IMG/VR virus record: IMGVR_UViG_3300032132_000036
Coordinates: 1-28,418 of that record
Source: a virus
Strand: one strand, 5' to 3'
DNA length: 28,418 nt
Part shown: positions 12,892-21,642 of the stretch, piece by piece
Layout: every line of letters begins with the position of its first letter
Numbering within the stretch: the stretch's first letter is position 1
Program-made: the position numbers and the translations under genes
Notes under the pieces: model-generated
The model's input: the letters and a program-made list of their open reading frames with translations, nothing else
What the model was told of the DNA's origin: nothing
Database searches by the model: none

Positions 12892-13794
12892 TTATGGGTT
12901 GACGTTAATGAGTATCCAACGATCTGGGCCGACGTCATAAATAAACATCGCCGTGCCGCGTGCCGTTATGTCCACGTTGCTGCCCGTCATGGTGTAAATT
13001 CTGTTTGCTGCTGTGCTTTCGCTGCTGCTGTCGTGTGCAATCCTCAACTCGTCGGCTGTATCGCTGTTGTAGACGATCAACAGCCGGCCGTCGTTGCCGC
13101 CACTAATGCCAACCAGGACGGCATCAGCCGACAGGGCGCCAATCTTGATGAATGTGCCGTTGCCAGGGTTTAGCGTGTGGTTGCCTGCCCCTGTGATGGC
13201 CGTATCGTCCAACCGATTGACGTACAGCTTGCTGGCGTTGGATAAAGTCAGGTCGCCGGCCATTGTGCCGCCAGCCGAGGCCAGGAAATTGGCGTCTGTT
13301 TGGGTCGTCGTGTAGTAGCTCGACGACGGCGAAGGCGAGGAAGCAGCAGCGTCTATTCCATGCGCCTGCAACGTCACAGACTGCTGCACGGGCGTCAGGC
13401 TGTTGCTTCCGTTGATGTATTCAACCTCGATGGTCGTGCTGGCGCTGGTCGCGCTGCCGGTCAGCAGGCCGTTGATTTCTGTGGTGTTCAGGGCCAGGGT
13501 GCAGTCGGCGTAATAGTCGGAACCATCAGCGGCAATTGAAACGGCGCCGGTTGTGGCCAGTTTGACGGGGCTGGCCCTGTCAGGCGTGACAATGGCAACC
13601 TCGACGCTGCCGGCTGTTACCAGGTCAAAAGGGTCAGTCAGGCCGCCGGCCTGGTTGACTGCTACAAGGCGAACGCGCAGCGGCAGCACATCGCCCTGGA
13701 ACAGCTTGTCCAGGGTGAAGGTGCTTGAATCATACCGGCTAGTTACAAATTGCCGGTCGGTGATGTTCACCGTTAGTTCCCATTTATTCGCCAT
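12892..13794 (-). CDS. Tail appendage / fibre-like structural protein
   Basis: A 300-residue protein. The N-terminal 150 residues (WELTVNITDRQFVTSRYDSS, GDVLPLRVRLVAVNQAGGL, VEVAIVTPDRASPVKLATTG) are beta-rich and resemble baseplate or tail-tip adaptor domains such as BppU-type modules, though I cannot prove this. A Ser/Pro linker (AASSPSPSSSYYTTTQTD) leads to FLASAGGTMAGDLTLSNAS, a fibre motif seen in many phages (GGTM-x-G-x-L-x-L). The last 100 residues (NHTLNPGNGTFIKIGALSAD, GRLLIVYNSDT) look like a beta-helical or trimeric knob. It probably anchors or forms a side fibre. ATG is at 13792-13794. Confidence 0.7.
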   Translation of the reverse strand: MANKWELTVNITDRQFVTSRYDSSTFTLDKLFQGDVLPLRVRLVAVNQAGGLTDPFDLVTAGSVEVAIVTPDRASPVKLATTGAVSIAADGSDYYADCTLALNTTEINGLLTGSATSASTTIEVEYINGSNSLTPVQQSVTLQAHGIDAAASSPSPSSSYYTTTQTDANFLASAGGTMAGDLTLSNASKLYVNRLDDTAITGAGNHTLNPGNGTFIKIGALSADAVLVGISGGNDGRLLIVYNSDTADELRIAHDSSSESTAANRIYTMTGSNVDITARGTAMFIYDVGPDRWILINVNP

Positions 13795-13846
13795 GCGCCG
13801 CGCCTAGACTCCGGCAGGTCGGGCAATTTGCAAGCGAAGGTGCTTT

Positions 13847-16800
13847 TTAGGCGCTGTGGGTTTCCGGCGCCGTGACGTTAAGAAGGAATGCGTACCTGTG
13901 GCGCGAGCCGCTTGGGTAGTAAAACTGCTTGTCTGCCGTTATGTCCTCCAGGTCGCTGGAATCAGTCGGCGCAATGTCGTTGCCATATGCGTAGTAAATG
14001 CCGCCCCCAGGAATAACCAATTCAACCAGTTTCAGAGGTTCAACTGCCAGCTTGGCCCTGGGCGCAGTTGTGCGTGTGGTGTCAATACATTGTATGACCA
14101 AGCCGGTCGGCACTTCGCCGGTGGAAAGGTTGTTCTTGTATGCGCGGGCCAGGTTGTAATCGTAGCCGGTCGAATTTTTAGAATAAAAACTTGTTCCAAG
14201 GGTTTCGGAGGGGGAACTACTCAACGGCACATAACCGAAATCCTGGCCGTAATGTTCCCCCGTAATCATGGCCGTGGCGCCTGTGGGGATTTTCCAGGCA
14301 TGACCTTCACCGCTTAACGCGCACAGAAACACATTTGCAATTGAAGTCGTTGAGCCGCTCAAGCCGCTGGTTTGGCTGAATGACGTTGAAAAATAAGACG
14401 GCGCCGCCACTTCCTCAAACCGAAACCCCAAACCCTCGGCAGCCGCAAACGCCTTAACATCGTCAATTTCAACCCAACGGTAGTCGTCAAGGTCGTCCTG
14501 CTCTGACGCCCCGCTTGGTGTATTTGTGCCGGTGTGGGCGGCTGCGTAAACATCAGAAGAATCGGGGAAGTCGGTGTAGTCCCGAATCAATCCCGATCCA
14601 AGCAGGTCGGTGTAAAGGTCAAACTGGTCATCGCCATCAACGAAACCTTCAAACAATGTCATGGGGGCAAACGAGTCCAGCGAGTTAAACCATCCCGCGC
14701 CTGGCTTCATTTTGCGGTCGCCAAAATAAATTTCATCAACACAAAGCGGCCTAATCTTGTCGGCCTTCTTGATTGATATGGTGATGTTGTTGAAATGTTC
14801 CTTCAGCAGATTTAGCCGGCTGTAACCGGCCACGGCCTTGGTTGTGTCCAAACTGCTGGCGCTTTTCGAGTTTTCCATCTCCAGCACGGCATCGTCAATG
14901 ATGGTTCGCGGGTAGTTTGGATTGTTAACCTCGCCGCCGGCAAAACTGCCCTTTGAAGCCTTCAGGTCGATGTCGTTGGTCAGGAACGAAATGTCCGAGT
15001 CGGTCATGGTTCCCGTGTTGGCCAGCGTAACGTCGGCACCATTTTGGCCTATAGGGTCGCCGGTTATGTCGTTGTGCAGGAATGTCTCTGTGCCGCCGGT
15101 AATGGGCGTGGCGGTTTCGTAGCGGCGCGACTTGCGCGGCCCTTCATGCAACCTGTGGAATTTGTGAGTATCAACATGGTGCCGGCCAAGGCTGTTGCCT
15201 TGTGCCACATTGAAAAGGCTGTCTTTCCAATGGCTCGGCCACCCGCAGGTGTACCCGTAAAAATAATTTGCCACGCCCTTGGGACTGCTGCCGGCATAAC
15301 TCGCGGCGTACAAGCGCAAAGGAATGAACCATTCCTGGTCAATTTTCAGCTTTGGCACGCCGCCAACCAGTTCCAGGCTGAAGGCGTGGTTGGTGTTGAA
15401 GCCGTCAAACCATCCTTCGCTATCGCCTGACACAGTTGCTTTGATGGGGAAAACATCACGCCAAAACAGGTACGGCCCTTCGCTGGTCAGCTTCACGCTT
15501 TTGTTTTCCGGCGTACTGTTTGATTGGTAGCTGTCGAGGAAGGTTTTTAAGTCTCCGACGGTGTAGGTCTTGCCGTTGTAGCGTTCGCTGGTGGAGTTAA
15601 TCGGGGCGCCAGGTGTACCCGTCGAATGGGTTTCAAGTTCGTAGAAATAACGATTGAACCGCATTGGTGTGGTGCCATGGTCGGTCGGTTTCAGGAAATG
15701 CGTTTGCAGGTTGTAGGTAGTCGAGGCCAGGTTTAGTTCCTGGTTGACGTCGTTGATTTGCAAAACATTGGTGCCAACCGGCCACAGGTTCAACTCGTAG
15801 GGGGTTGCGCTGGTTGCAATCTTGGTGTCGTCGTTGTGACTGATGCCTGACACATCAAGTTCGGCATCAATTGCGGCAAGGTTTGTGTTGAAACTGGCCC
15901 AACCGTCAAAATCTATTGTGCCAACCTCCAGGGTGCTGCCGCTTGTATCCTTCTTGCGGTAGCCGATTTTGCCTTTGTGGTAGATAACATCGCCAACCAG
16001 CGTCGTGTCGGAGATTGTAGGGAAATGGCCCGCCGTGGCGTACTCGCTGCCAATGTCGTTTGTGGTTGTGGGGTTGAAATAAATCCTCTGCTGGTAGTGT
16101 TCATGCCCCTGCGACGAGTCTGTGAAGACACGCGGCGCGTTGTCCATGCCAACAAACTCAAACAGGTTGTAGATGTAACTGGCGTTCGTCAGGTTGTTGG
16201 CCCGCATCGTCTGGGCAATCGAACCGTCGAAACTGTCGAAGGCCAAAAAGCGAGGGTCGCCTGGTTCAGCCTTGAAAAAGTATTTGTAACTGTAGTCGTA
16301 GTCGTTTGTGCCTTTTCGCCGCACGCACCTCTGGCTGTACGGTGGAATGGTGAACGTGTCAGTCGGGCTGGAATAGTCGTCGAGGTAGATGGTGTACGTT
16401 CTGTCCGTCAGGTTGTGTATTTTCCACAGATTGTATTTCAAATAGGTGCTTGGAACGGTGAACGCTGTGCCTGTGCCTAAAGCCAGGACAATCTCACAGG
16501 TGCCATACTTCCACTCCTTTTCCGGCGCTGGTTGGTCGTATTCCCAAATTTCGTACTCCGTGCCAGAATCGGTTCGCGTGTGAACCTTCAGGCTATTGAT
16601 TAGGTTTGGCGTGGAGCTACCGGCCAGGTGCGCGTAGCCGTCGCTGCTGTATGTGTTGACTGTGGCGGCCGCCGCCGCTGTGTCGTAACTGCTTTGTGAA
16701 TGGCTCGTCGGAACAGTATCAAAAGCAGAATAAAGCAGGCTTGTGCTGGCCGCTGTGTGCGTGCCGCCTGTCGTCCAGACAAATGGAGTGCCTCTGTACA

Positions 16801-16969
16801 GGATGCTGTCAGGGTAACTTGAGGGACTGCTGCTCGCGCCTATGTTCTCAAGCAAGTAGGTGCTGCCACCCTTCAACGCCTTGTCAATGATGCTGTCGGC
16901 CTCGGCCCACAGTTCGTTCATCTTGGCCGCCGTCGGCGACTCGTTGCCTGTCAGATAATTTACAGCCAT
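13847..16969 (-). CDS. Large tail structural protein, 1040 residues, unknown fold
   Basis: The largest gene in the window. The N-terminus (MAVNYLTGNESPTAAKMNEL) has the G-x-x-x-x-A-A-x-x-N-x-L-W pattern often seen at the start of phage tail proteins that attach to the tail tip. The rest is Tyr/Ser/Asp/Asn-rich, beta-rich and lacks visible enzymatic motifs. Stretches such as TYTIYLDDYSSPTDTFTIPP and RDYTDFPDSSDVYAAAH suggest repeated beta domains. There is no coiled coil, signal peptide or lysozyme signature. It occupies the position where siphoviruses usually encode the tail tip hub and baseplate proteins, so it may be the central fibre or replace them. ATG 16967-16969 overlaps the preceding gene by 10 bases. 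Confidence 0.7.
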   Translation of the reverse strand: MAVNYLTGNESPTAAKMNELWAEADSIIDKALKGGSTYLLENIGASSSPSSYPDSILYRGTPFVWTTGGTHTAASTSLLYSAFDTVPTSHSQSSYDTAAAAATVNTYSSDGYAHLAGSSTPNLINSLKVHTRTDSGTEYEIWEYDQPAPEKEWKYGTCEIVLALGTGTAFTVPSTYLKYNLWKIHNLTDRTYTIYLDDYSSPTDTFTIPPYSQRCVRRKGTNDYDYSYKYFFKAEPGDPRFLAFDSFDGSIAQTMRANNLTNASYIYNLFEFVGMDNAPRVFTDSSQGHEHYQQRIYFNPTTTNDIGSEYATAGHFPTISDTTLVGDVIYHKGKIGYRKKDTSGSTLEVGTIDFDGWASFNTNLAAIDAELDVSGISHNDDTKIATSATPYELNLWPVGTNVLQINDVNQELNLASTTYNLQTHFLKPTDHGTTPMRFNRYFYELETHSTGTPGAPINSTSERYNGKTYTVGDLKTFLDSYQSNSTPENKSVKLTSEGPYLFWRDVFPIKATVSGDSEGWFDGFNTNHAFSLELVGGVPKLKIDQEWFIPLRLYAASYAGSSPKGVANYFYGYTCGWPSHWKDSLFNVAQGNSLGRHHVDTHKFHRLHEGPRKSRRYETATPITGGTETFLHNDITGDPIGQNGADVTLANTGTMTDSDISFLTNDIDLKASKGSFAGGEVNNPNYPRTIIDDAVLEMENSKSASSLDTTKAVAGYSRLNLLKEHFNNITISIKKADKIRPLCVDEIYFGDRKMKPGAGWFNSLDSFAPMTLFEGFVDGDDQFDLYTDLLGSGLIRDYTDFPDSSDVYAAAHTGTNTPSGASEQDDLDDYRWVEIDDVKAFAAAEGLGFRFEEVAAPSYFSTSFSQTSGLSGSTTSIANVFLCALSGEGHAWKIPTGATAMITGEHYGQDFGYVPLSSSPSETLGTSFYSKNSTGYDYNLARAYKNNLSTGEVPTGLVIQCIDTTRTTAPRAKLAVEPLKLVELVIPGGGIYYAYGNDIAPTDSSDLEDITADKQFYYPSGSRHRYAFLLNVTAPETHSA

Positions 16970-17172
16970 ACAGCCGCCCCGCTGCCGCTGCCGCTGCCGC
17001 CGCCGGACATTCTGCGAGGCCGCTTGACGTCAACGTGTGTTCCGTTGGTGCCTCGGCTGATTCGCACATCAGCGTTTGGCCGTAGCTGAAGGCTCCGAGT
17101 GTAGGCCAACAACTGATTCAGCCAGGAGTTGATTCGTTTGGTTTCAGAAAGTTTGGTCGGAGGTTGAAGCAT
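16960..17172 (-). CDS. Small tail-associated protein with Gly-Ser tail
   Basis: A 70-residue protein from ATG 17170-17172, overlapping the previous stop as ATGA. An upstream extension to 17289 reads as noise in the overlap. The N-terminal helix (TKLSETKRINSWLNQLLAYT) is followed by a basic strand pair (RSLQLRPNADVRISRGTNGT, HVDVKRPRRM). The end is GGGSGSGSGAAVWL. Small proteins of this type, with an L-x-x-Y-x-R-S-x-x helix, G-T-x-V-x-V strand and glycine-rich tail, are common just before tail fibres in siphophages. The function is unknown. It may link the large tail protein to the tip. Confidence 0.7.
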   Translation of the reverse strand: MLQPPTKLSETKRINSWLNQLLAYTRSLQLRPNADVRISRGTNGTHVDVKRPRRMSGGGSGSGSGAAVWL

Positions 17173-18107
17173 CAGCTTGCAATTGCATAAACCCAGGTTG
17201 ACCACAGTTCCAGTTTCCATTCCTGTGTAACCGTAACCTTGCGGCGGCCTTCGCTGATTATCTTGGGCGCACCCTTGAGCCATCCCCATTGGTGTGTGAT
17301 GCCGTCAATGGTCTGCTGGTATGTGCTGGTGCTGACGCCGGTCGGCACGCTGTAAATGTGGACGTTGGCCAGGCTTGTGGACATTGCAGCATCCAGGGAA
17401 GGTTCGCCGATTGTCGCATTTGATAACAGTTGAGCCGGCGTCACGATCCTGTTGACGTTGCCGAATGCCCGCTGGATGACGGTGGCGCCGTAGTTGTAGC
17501 CCTGGGAGAAGGTGAACGAATGGCGCAGCGTGTACTGTGGCCGCTGGAAACTGTCCTGCTCCTTTACCAGGTGCCGGTAGATGTTTTTCAAGGCAGCATC
17601 GCAGGCAGGGTTTTGCCGGTCGGTTGTTATGGTTGCGGATAAAAACGACGGGTCTTTCACCTTGTCGTCGGAGTCGGTTTCAACGGTGTCCTCCAGTTGT
17701 TTTTTTATCCTGGCACGGTTTACCTCGTTGGCGTTGAAAGTGTCGCCAGCGTCAACGTAAGGCGCTGTGATGGTTGTTTGTGAAACGAAATCAAGCGCCT
17801 TGATTGTGGGATGTTCCCACAGGCTGTATTCCTGGTCGTTGCCGTCCAGTTCCCAAACTTCAACCGGCGTTTCGGTGGCGGCGCCGCCCCAAACGTCTTT
17901 TGCGTAGTTAACGAACAGCTTGGCCGTGGCGCCTTCAGGCTCAAATCGTATGCTGCTGGCGCCGCCGTCGCGAACGTAGCGGCCAAACAATCCGCGAACA
18001 GCCGTTGTCTCTCCTTCAAACTCCTTGGTGTAATTAAAGCCGGAAGCCTTGTCCCAGGATATTGTCGGGTTTTGCTGAACTAGATGGTAACCTTTTACGT
18101 CTGCCAT
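17172..18107 (-). CDS. Tail structural protein (tail-tip candidate)
   Basis: A 311-residue protein directly after the tape measure, which is the usual position of distal tail or tail-tip proteins. It starts MADVKGYHLVQQNPTISWDK. The centre holds helical charged segments (NEVNRARIKKQLEDTVETDS, CDAALKNIYRHLVKEQDSFQ) and the rest is beta-rich (YTLRHSFTFSQGYNYGA; RKVTVTQEWKLELWSTWVY). The final segment resembles the end of phage tail proteins that describe a W-K-L-E-L-W strand. I cannot match it to canonical Dit or Tal families by eye. Start ATG is at 18105-18107, three bases after the tape-measure stop. Confidence 0.65.
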   Translation of the reverse strand: MADVKGYHLVQQNPTISWDKASGFNYTKEFEGETTAVRGLFGRYVRDGGASSIRFEPEGATAKLFVNYAKDVWGGAATETPVEVWELDGNDQEYSLWEHPTIKALDFVSQTTITAPYVDAGDTFNANEVNRARIKKQLEDTVETDSDDKVKDPSFLSATITTDRQNPACDAALKNIYRHLVKEQDSFQRPQYTLRHSFTFSQGYNYGATVIQRAFGNVNRIVTPAQLLSNATIGEPSLDAAMSTSLANVHIYSVPTGVSTSTYQQTIDGITHQWGWLKGAPKIISEGRRKVTVTQEWKLELWSTWVYAIAS

Positions 18108-18110
18108 GGC

Positions 18111-19217
18111 CTAAATTTCGTCGGTTTCGTCGGCAAGTTTCTTTGTGTTTTTGGCAATCGTTTTCAACAGTTTGTTGTTGTCCCTTTCAATTGCAATCGG
18201 GTCGGCCGACTGCGTGACTGCTGCGCCGATTCGTTGCAGGCTATTCAGTTGCAGGCTCGGCTTTGACCAGGCTTTTGCTGCGGCCGCTGCCGCTGCGTCG
18301 GCAACTGCTGGGTCGCTTGCGGCCGGTATTGGTTGGCCAAGATTTGAGCCAAGCAAAACGCCTCTTGTTTCATCCGTGGCGCCTGGTGAAAATGGTTCCT
18401 TGCCCCTGACGCGAACGCCGCCAAACCAGTTAAGGGGTTGCAATCCATTCAATATTTTTGATAACAACATCAAGTTGCGGTCGGTTGTACTGCGCCTTTC
18501 GCCGGTGGGAGTTTTAACGACCGCTTCCAGTTGGTTGGCCAATCCTGCAACGGCGGCAGATGCTGCCGGCAAAGCCTCGCGCTTCAGCCTGTCCAGTTCG
18601 TCGTTGAACTTGACCAGGCTTTCAATTGTTTCGTTGTCGATGCCCTTTGGTGCGCTGCCAGCCAGGCCGGTGAAACCAGAAACAAATGCGGGAATCATTG
18701 CCGCGCCTCCGCGCCCCATTATGTCCTGCAAACTTTTGGCGTTGTCCATGGCGCCGCCAGCCTTCTCGATAGCCTCGGCAACCTTCAGGAAAACCTGTTC
18801 CGGCGACATGACGTTCAGCATTTGCATCGTGATGCCAAACGCCTGGAAGGCGCGAATGTGGGTTGTCAATCCCTGCTTGGCCGACTCCATGGCCTTGGCT
18901 GTGTTAATAAACGACTTTTCAACGTCGCTCATGGTCGCGCCACTCTGCGTGGCAGCAAAATCAAACTTCTGAATGGTGTCGGTGCTGGCGCCGATACGCA
19001 CCGCAGTCTTGTGAATCTGGTCGGCGTGCTGAACGATTCGCCTGGTGGCGCTTGCCAGGAAGCCAACAGCAAACACGCCCCCAATCGCGCCGGCGAAACT
19101 GCCGGCCATCCGGCCGGCTGCGGCCTTGGTGCCGGTTTCCATCTTCCGCAGGCCGGCAGACCAACCCCTGCCGTCCATGCTGGTGCGGCCTTTTACATTA
19201 ACGTGTGCCGTTGCCAT
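18111..19217 (-). CDS. Tail tape-measure protein (short)
   Basis: A 368-residue tape-measure protein. The N-terminus has the G-W-x-A-G-L-x-K-M-E signature of phage tape measures, followed by an Ala/Gly-rich hydrophobic segment (MAGSFAGAIGGVFAVGFLAS, about 36-55). The pattern HKTAVRIGASTDTIQKFDFAAT matches the widely conserved early tape-measure motif in which G-x-S-x-E/D-x-L-Q is typical. Later parts are helical, with LQDIMGRGGAAMIPAF. The C-terminus (SLQRIGAAVTQSADPIAIER, DNNKLLKTIAKNTKKL) is also typical. At roughly 0.15 nm per residue it would set a tail of about 55 nm, short for a siphovirus. The start ATG 19215-19217 overlaps the chaperone stop by 20 bases. Confidence 0.88.
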   Translation of the reverse strand: MATAHVNVKGRTSMDGRGWSAGLRKMETGTKAAAGRMAGSFAGAIGGVFAVGFLASATRRIVQHADQIHKTAVRIGASTDTIQKFDFAATQSGATMSDVEKSFINTAKAMESAKQGLTTHIRAFQAFGITMQMLNVMSPEQVFLKVAEAIEKAGGAMDNAKSLQDIMGRGGAAMIPAFVSGFTGLAGSAPKGIDNETIESLVKFNDELDRLKREALPAASAAVAGLANQLEAVVKTPTGERRSTTDRNLMLLSKILNGLQPLNWFGGVRVRGKEPFSPGATDETRGVLLGSNLGQPIPAASDPAVADAAAAAAAKAWSKPSLQLNSLQRIGAAVTQSADPIAIERDNNKLLKTIAKNTKKLADETDEI

Positions 19218-19779
19218 CGTCTGCCTGTGCTGCGACTTCCCTGTGCCGCTTCAAAAGTTCTTCTGTGGTTGCGTCGTTCAATTTCAGGGCGCCCTTCTGT
19301 TCGTTCAGCGCCAGGTAATCCCACCAGGTTTGTCCAAGGGGTTGGTTCATTATTTCCTCGGCGCTCAATCCTGCCTCGGACAACAGGCGCGTGCGTACCA
19401 GTTGCGGCCAGGGTGCGCCGGCCTTGGCGCCGTTGGCCTGGCCGCTTGTCCAAAACTTTGGCACCTCCATGGCGGCCGACAGGTAGGCGGTGAACAGTTC
19501 AGCCTTTTCGTCTGCCTCAAACTCGCCGACGTTTTCGGCCCAGGCTTTTATATCGTCGCCCAGGTCAGCGCGGCGCAGAATGTCCTGCGACGTTTCAAAG
19601 GTGTTGGCGCAAACCAGCAGGCCCAAAAGCAGATCGCCCAGCAACGCCTCTTTGTCGTCCGACAGGAAGGCGCAGTCCAGGCGATTCAGTAGCAGGTAAT
19701 GACCTAAAGAAAACGGGCGCAACTCCTGCCCCAGGATGGTGACAGGTTCGGGAATGATGCTGTGCAGGTAGTCATCCAC
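19198..19779 (-). CDS. Tail assembly chaperone candidate
   Basis: A 193-residue, acidic, helical protein encoded immediately before the tape measure, the standard place for tail assembly chaperones. It begins MDDYLHSIIPEPVTILGQEL at GTG 19777-19779, four bases after the previous stop. An ATG at 19773-19775 is out of frame. The region FSLGHYLLLNRLDCAFLSDD and the C-terminal block LLSEAGLSAEEIMNQPLGQT followed by W-W-D-Y-L-A-L match my memory of phage proteins in this slot. I see no second ORF that a frameshift would append, so it may be a single-product chaperone. It would coat the tape measure during tail assembly and be absent from virions. Confidence 0.7.
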   Translation of the reverse strand: MDDYLHSIIPEPVTILGQELRPFSLGHYLLLNRLDCAFLSDDKEALLGDLLLGLLVCANTFETSQDILRRADLGDDIKAWAENVGEFEADEKAELFTAYLSAAMEVPKFWTSGQANGAKAGAPWPQLVRTRLLSEAGLSAEEIMNQPLGQTWWDYLALNEQKGALKLNDATTEELLKRHREVAAQADDGNGTR

Positions 19780-19783
19780 ATTA

Positions 19784-20158
19784 TCACGGGCCAGTAAATG
19801 TTCCGTTGAAGCTCAACAGGCCAACCGTTGCCGTTAGCTCGGATTCGTTGCTGTGGTTCGCGTCGCTGCTGATGCAATAATAGTCGTCGTTCAGGTCGGC
19901 GTCGTCGAAGCTTGCCAGCGTAATGGTGTCGCCGATTGAAGGGATGGCCAGCGCGTCGGTGCAAACGATGGTTGCCGTTGCTTCAATTGTCTGGTCGGAA
20001 ATGACAAAACTCATCGTGTCTCCGTTGTTCCCCTTGATTCGCTTGGTTTCAGCCCTGTGGCCGCCGCTCAAACTGGTGACTGCCGCCTGGCCGGTGATGC
20101 CGGTCGTTGCGCTGGTGGCGATACCATACTGAAGTGCCGTTCCTTTAATTGTAGCCAT
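19784..20158 (-). CDS. Major tail tube protein candidate
   Basis: A 124-residue beta-rich protein from ATG 20156-20158 with AGGAG five bases upstream, one of the strongest SDs in the window. This fits an abundant structural protein. An upstream extension to 20209 is not needed. The sequence runs MATIKGTALQYGIATSATTG, HRAETKRIKGNNGDTMSFVI, SDQTIEATATIVC, and the GDTITLA strand, ending ELTATVGLLSFNGTFTGP. This strand order (K-G-x-x-x-x-Y-G, G-x-x-x-x-F-V, E-x-x-x-T, Y-x-x-x, S-x-x-E) matches small tail-tube-like phage proteins. It lies between the tail terminator and the chaperone, the expected place for the tube. Confidence 0.7.
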   Translation of the reverse strand: MATIKGTALQYGIATSATTGITGQAAVTSLSGGHRAETKRIKGNNGDTMSFVISDQTIEATATIVCTDALAIPSIGDTITLASFDDADLNDDYYCISSDANHSNESELTATVGLLSFNGTFTGP

Positions 20159-20218
20159 AAAATCTCCTAAATTCTCAAGCGATATTTGACGCGGCCGCCA
20201 AAACCTCAAGCGAAACCT

Positions 20219-20974
20219 CTAGCGACTGTGCAGGGCAACCACTCCGTCGCCAGCCTGGTCAACGTCGATGTAGAATTGGTCGGCCGCGAAGTAATTATCC
20301 TCCTCGCCAGCCTGAAAAGTGATTGACGAACCTGGTTCAAGCCGGAAACCGGCCGAGTCGTCGGTTGATGCCGGCTGAATGTAGACGTTGCCCGCGTTTA
20401 GGGTGCGAGCCGATTTCATGCCCTGGAATGTAATTGAATGGAACAAAACAGAATCAGTCCCAAGCACCTCTGGCGTGCCGGTTGCTGCCACGGTCTTGCT
20501 GATTGAATTGAGTGACGCCTTGAGATTCGAGAAGCCTGTTGTAACCAGGTCGGACGACGCCGCCAGCACCTCAACTGTCACCTCGCAATACCAGGCCCGC
20601 TCCTCCACTCCCTTTTCCAAAGCGCGAGAGATAACGGCAAAAACCGTAACCTCCTCGGTGGCATCCGACAGGGTGCTGGCCAGGTCGGAGTCCATGAACA
20701 AGTCGCGAATGACGGCAACGTGCGTCTGGTGCGTGGCCAGGGTCGTATCGTCCATGGATTCAATCAGTCGCACCGTCAGTTCGCACTTGAAGTTGCCCAG
20801 GCCAGGGATGGATTCCTCGCCGCTGTTGCAGATTACCAGGCAGCGCGGCAGTTCCAATTCGTCGTCGTCCTCGCCCTTGCTGACGGTGATTGAATAGCCG
20901 GCGAATGTGCTGTCGCCGTCCAGCACAGCCTTGCCCCTGGTTTCAAGTTTTTCTTCTAACGAATTGTATGCCAT
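20219..20974 (-). CDS. Tail terminator-like protein fused to a C-terminal beta domain
   Basis: A 251-residue two-domain protein. Residues 1-150 (MAYNSLEEKLETRGKAVLDG, PRCLVICNSGEESIPGLGNF, KCELTVRLIESMDD, DLFMDSDLASTLSDA) have the helix-strand layout of tail terminator or tail completion proteins and the expected position before the tube gene. Residues about 155-251 are a beta domain homologous to the separate gene at 12574-12882, with KTVAATGTPE, FHS, FQG, IQP, LEPG, ADQF and DGVVAL in common. Terminators are usually about 130-170 residues, so the fusion is unusual and could expose the domain at the neck. Its ATG at 20972-20974 shares a base with the previous stop (TAATG). Confidence 0.75.
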   Translation of the reverse strand: MAYNSLEEKLETRGKAVLDGDSTFAGYSITVSKGEDDDELELPRCLVICNSGEESIPGLGNFKCELTVRLIESMDDTTLATHQTHVAVIRDLFMDSDLASTLSDATEEVTVFAVISRALEKGVEERAWYCEVTVEVLAASSDLVTTGFSNLKASLNSISKTVAATGTPEVLGTDSVLFHSITFQGMKSARTLNAGNVYIQPASTDDSAGFRLEPGSSITFQAGEEDNYFAADQFYIDVDQAGDGVVALHSR

Positions 20975-21642
20975 TAAAAGCCTGCTTTCTTGTAGTCGCG
21001 GCCAAGTTTCTTCTGGATGTAAACGGCCATATCAGCCACCGCCGCAGCCATGCCCATGCTCAACCCTGCCTTGATCTTGCTAATGGCTTGCTGGCTGTTG
21101 TTTGTGGCGCTATTGGCAACCCAGGCTTCAGGGTTAAGTTCAGACTTGGCCGGTCTGCCCCATCCTTTTGTCGCTGCCTTGCCTTTGCTCAAACCCTTCG
21201 GCCATGGGCGCCTGTCTCGGCGCTCGACCGCGTAGGAAAGTTTTTTGATTGCCGGCAGCCAGCCGCTTTTCAGGAAGCGAACGGCCCGCACCCGCATATT
21301 GATCAACTTCTGCGCGGCCTTCTCTAACTCCTTGCCCCATATCATCGGTTGGCCTGCCTTCTTGCGTCGGCTGTTCACGATCCTGGCCGCGAAACTGTTT
21401 GCCTTCAGGATTCGTTTACCCTTCCGCAGTTGGCCGGTCTTCCGGCTTTTGCTGACCTTGTTGCCAATGGCGCCAAGTTTATACTCGATGGCGCTGGCGC
21501 TGGCTGCGTCTGTGTGTTTCAACGCCTGGAAGGCCAGGTCGAGCGCCTTGGCGTTCACTATGTCCTTGAAACTGCGCCGGTTCACCTTGGCGTAGCGCCT
21601 CAACTGCTGCGTGAATGCCGCCTGGTTAATCTTAACGCTCAT
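20974..21642 (-). CDS. HK97 gp10-like / tail completion protein, strongly basic
   Basis: A 222-residue, very Lys/Arg-rich protein (MSVKINQAAFTQQLRRYAKV, IGNKVSKSRKTGQLRKGKRI). The first helix and the position between head-tail joining protein and terminator agree with HK97 gp10-like neck or tail completion proteins. The family is usually 110-190 residues, so this one has a basic insertion in the middle (RDRRPWPKGLSKGKAATKGW). The C-terminus (AKSELNPEAWVANSATNNSQ, GMAAAVADMAVYIQKKLGRD) is helical. The basic charge may contact DNA in the neck channel. Its start overlaps the upstream stop as ATGA. Confidence 0.65.
   Translation of the reverse strand: MSVKINQAAFTQQLRRYAKVNRRSFKDIVNAKALDLAFQALKHTDAASASAIEYKLGAIGNKVSKSRKTGQLRKGKRILKANSFAARIVNSRRKKAGQPMIWGKELEKAAQKLINMRVRAVRFLKSGWLPAIKKLSYAVERRDRRPWPKGLSKGKAATKGWGRPAKSELNPEAWVANSATNNSQQAISKIKAGLSMGMAAAVADMAVYIQKKLGRDYKKAGF

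Noticed and set aside
12460-13173. Plus-strand open frame of about 237 codons
   Set aside because: It spans three minus-strand genes with clear homologies and has no motif of its own.
18531-19493. Long plus-strand open frame of about 320 codons
   Set aside because: It lies antisense to the tape measure and chaperone, is Gly/Arg/Ser/Leu-biased like a GC-rich shadow frame, and shows no family signature.
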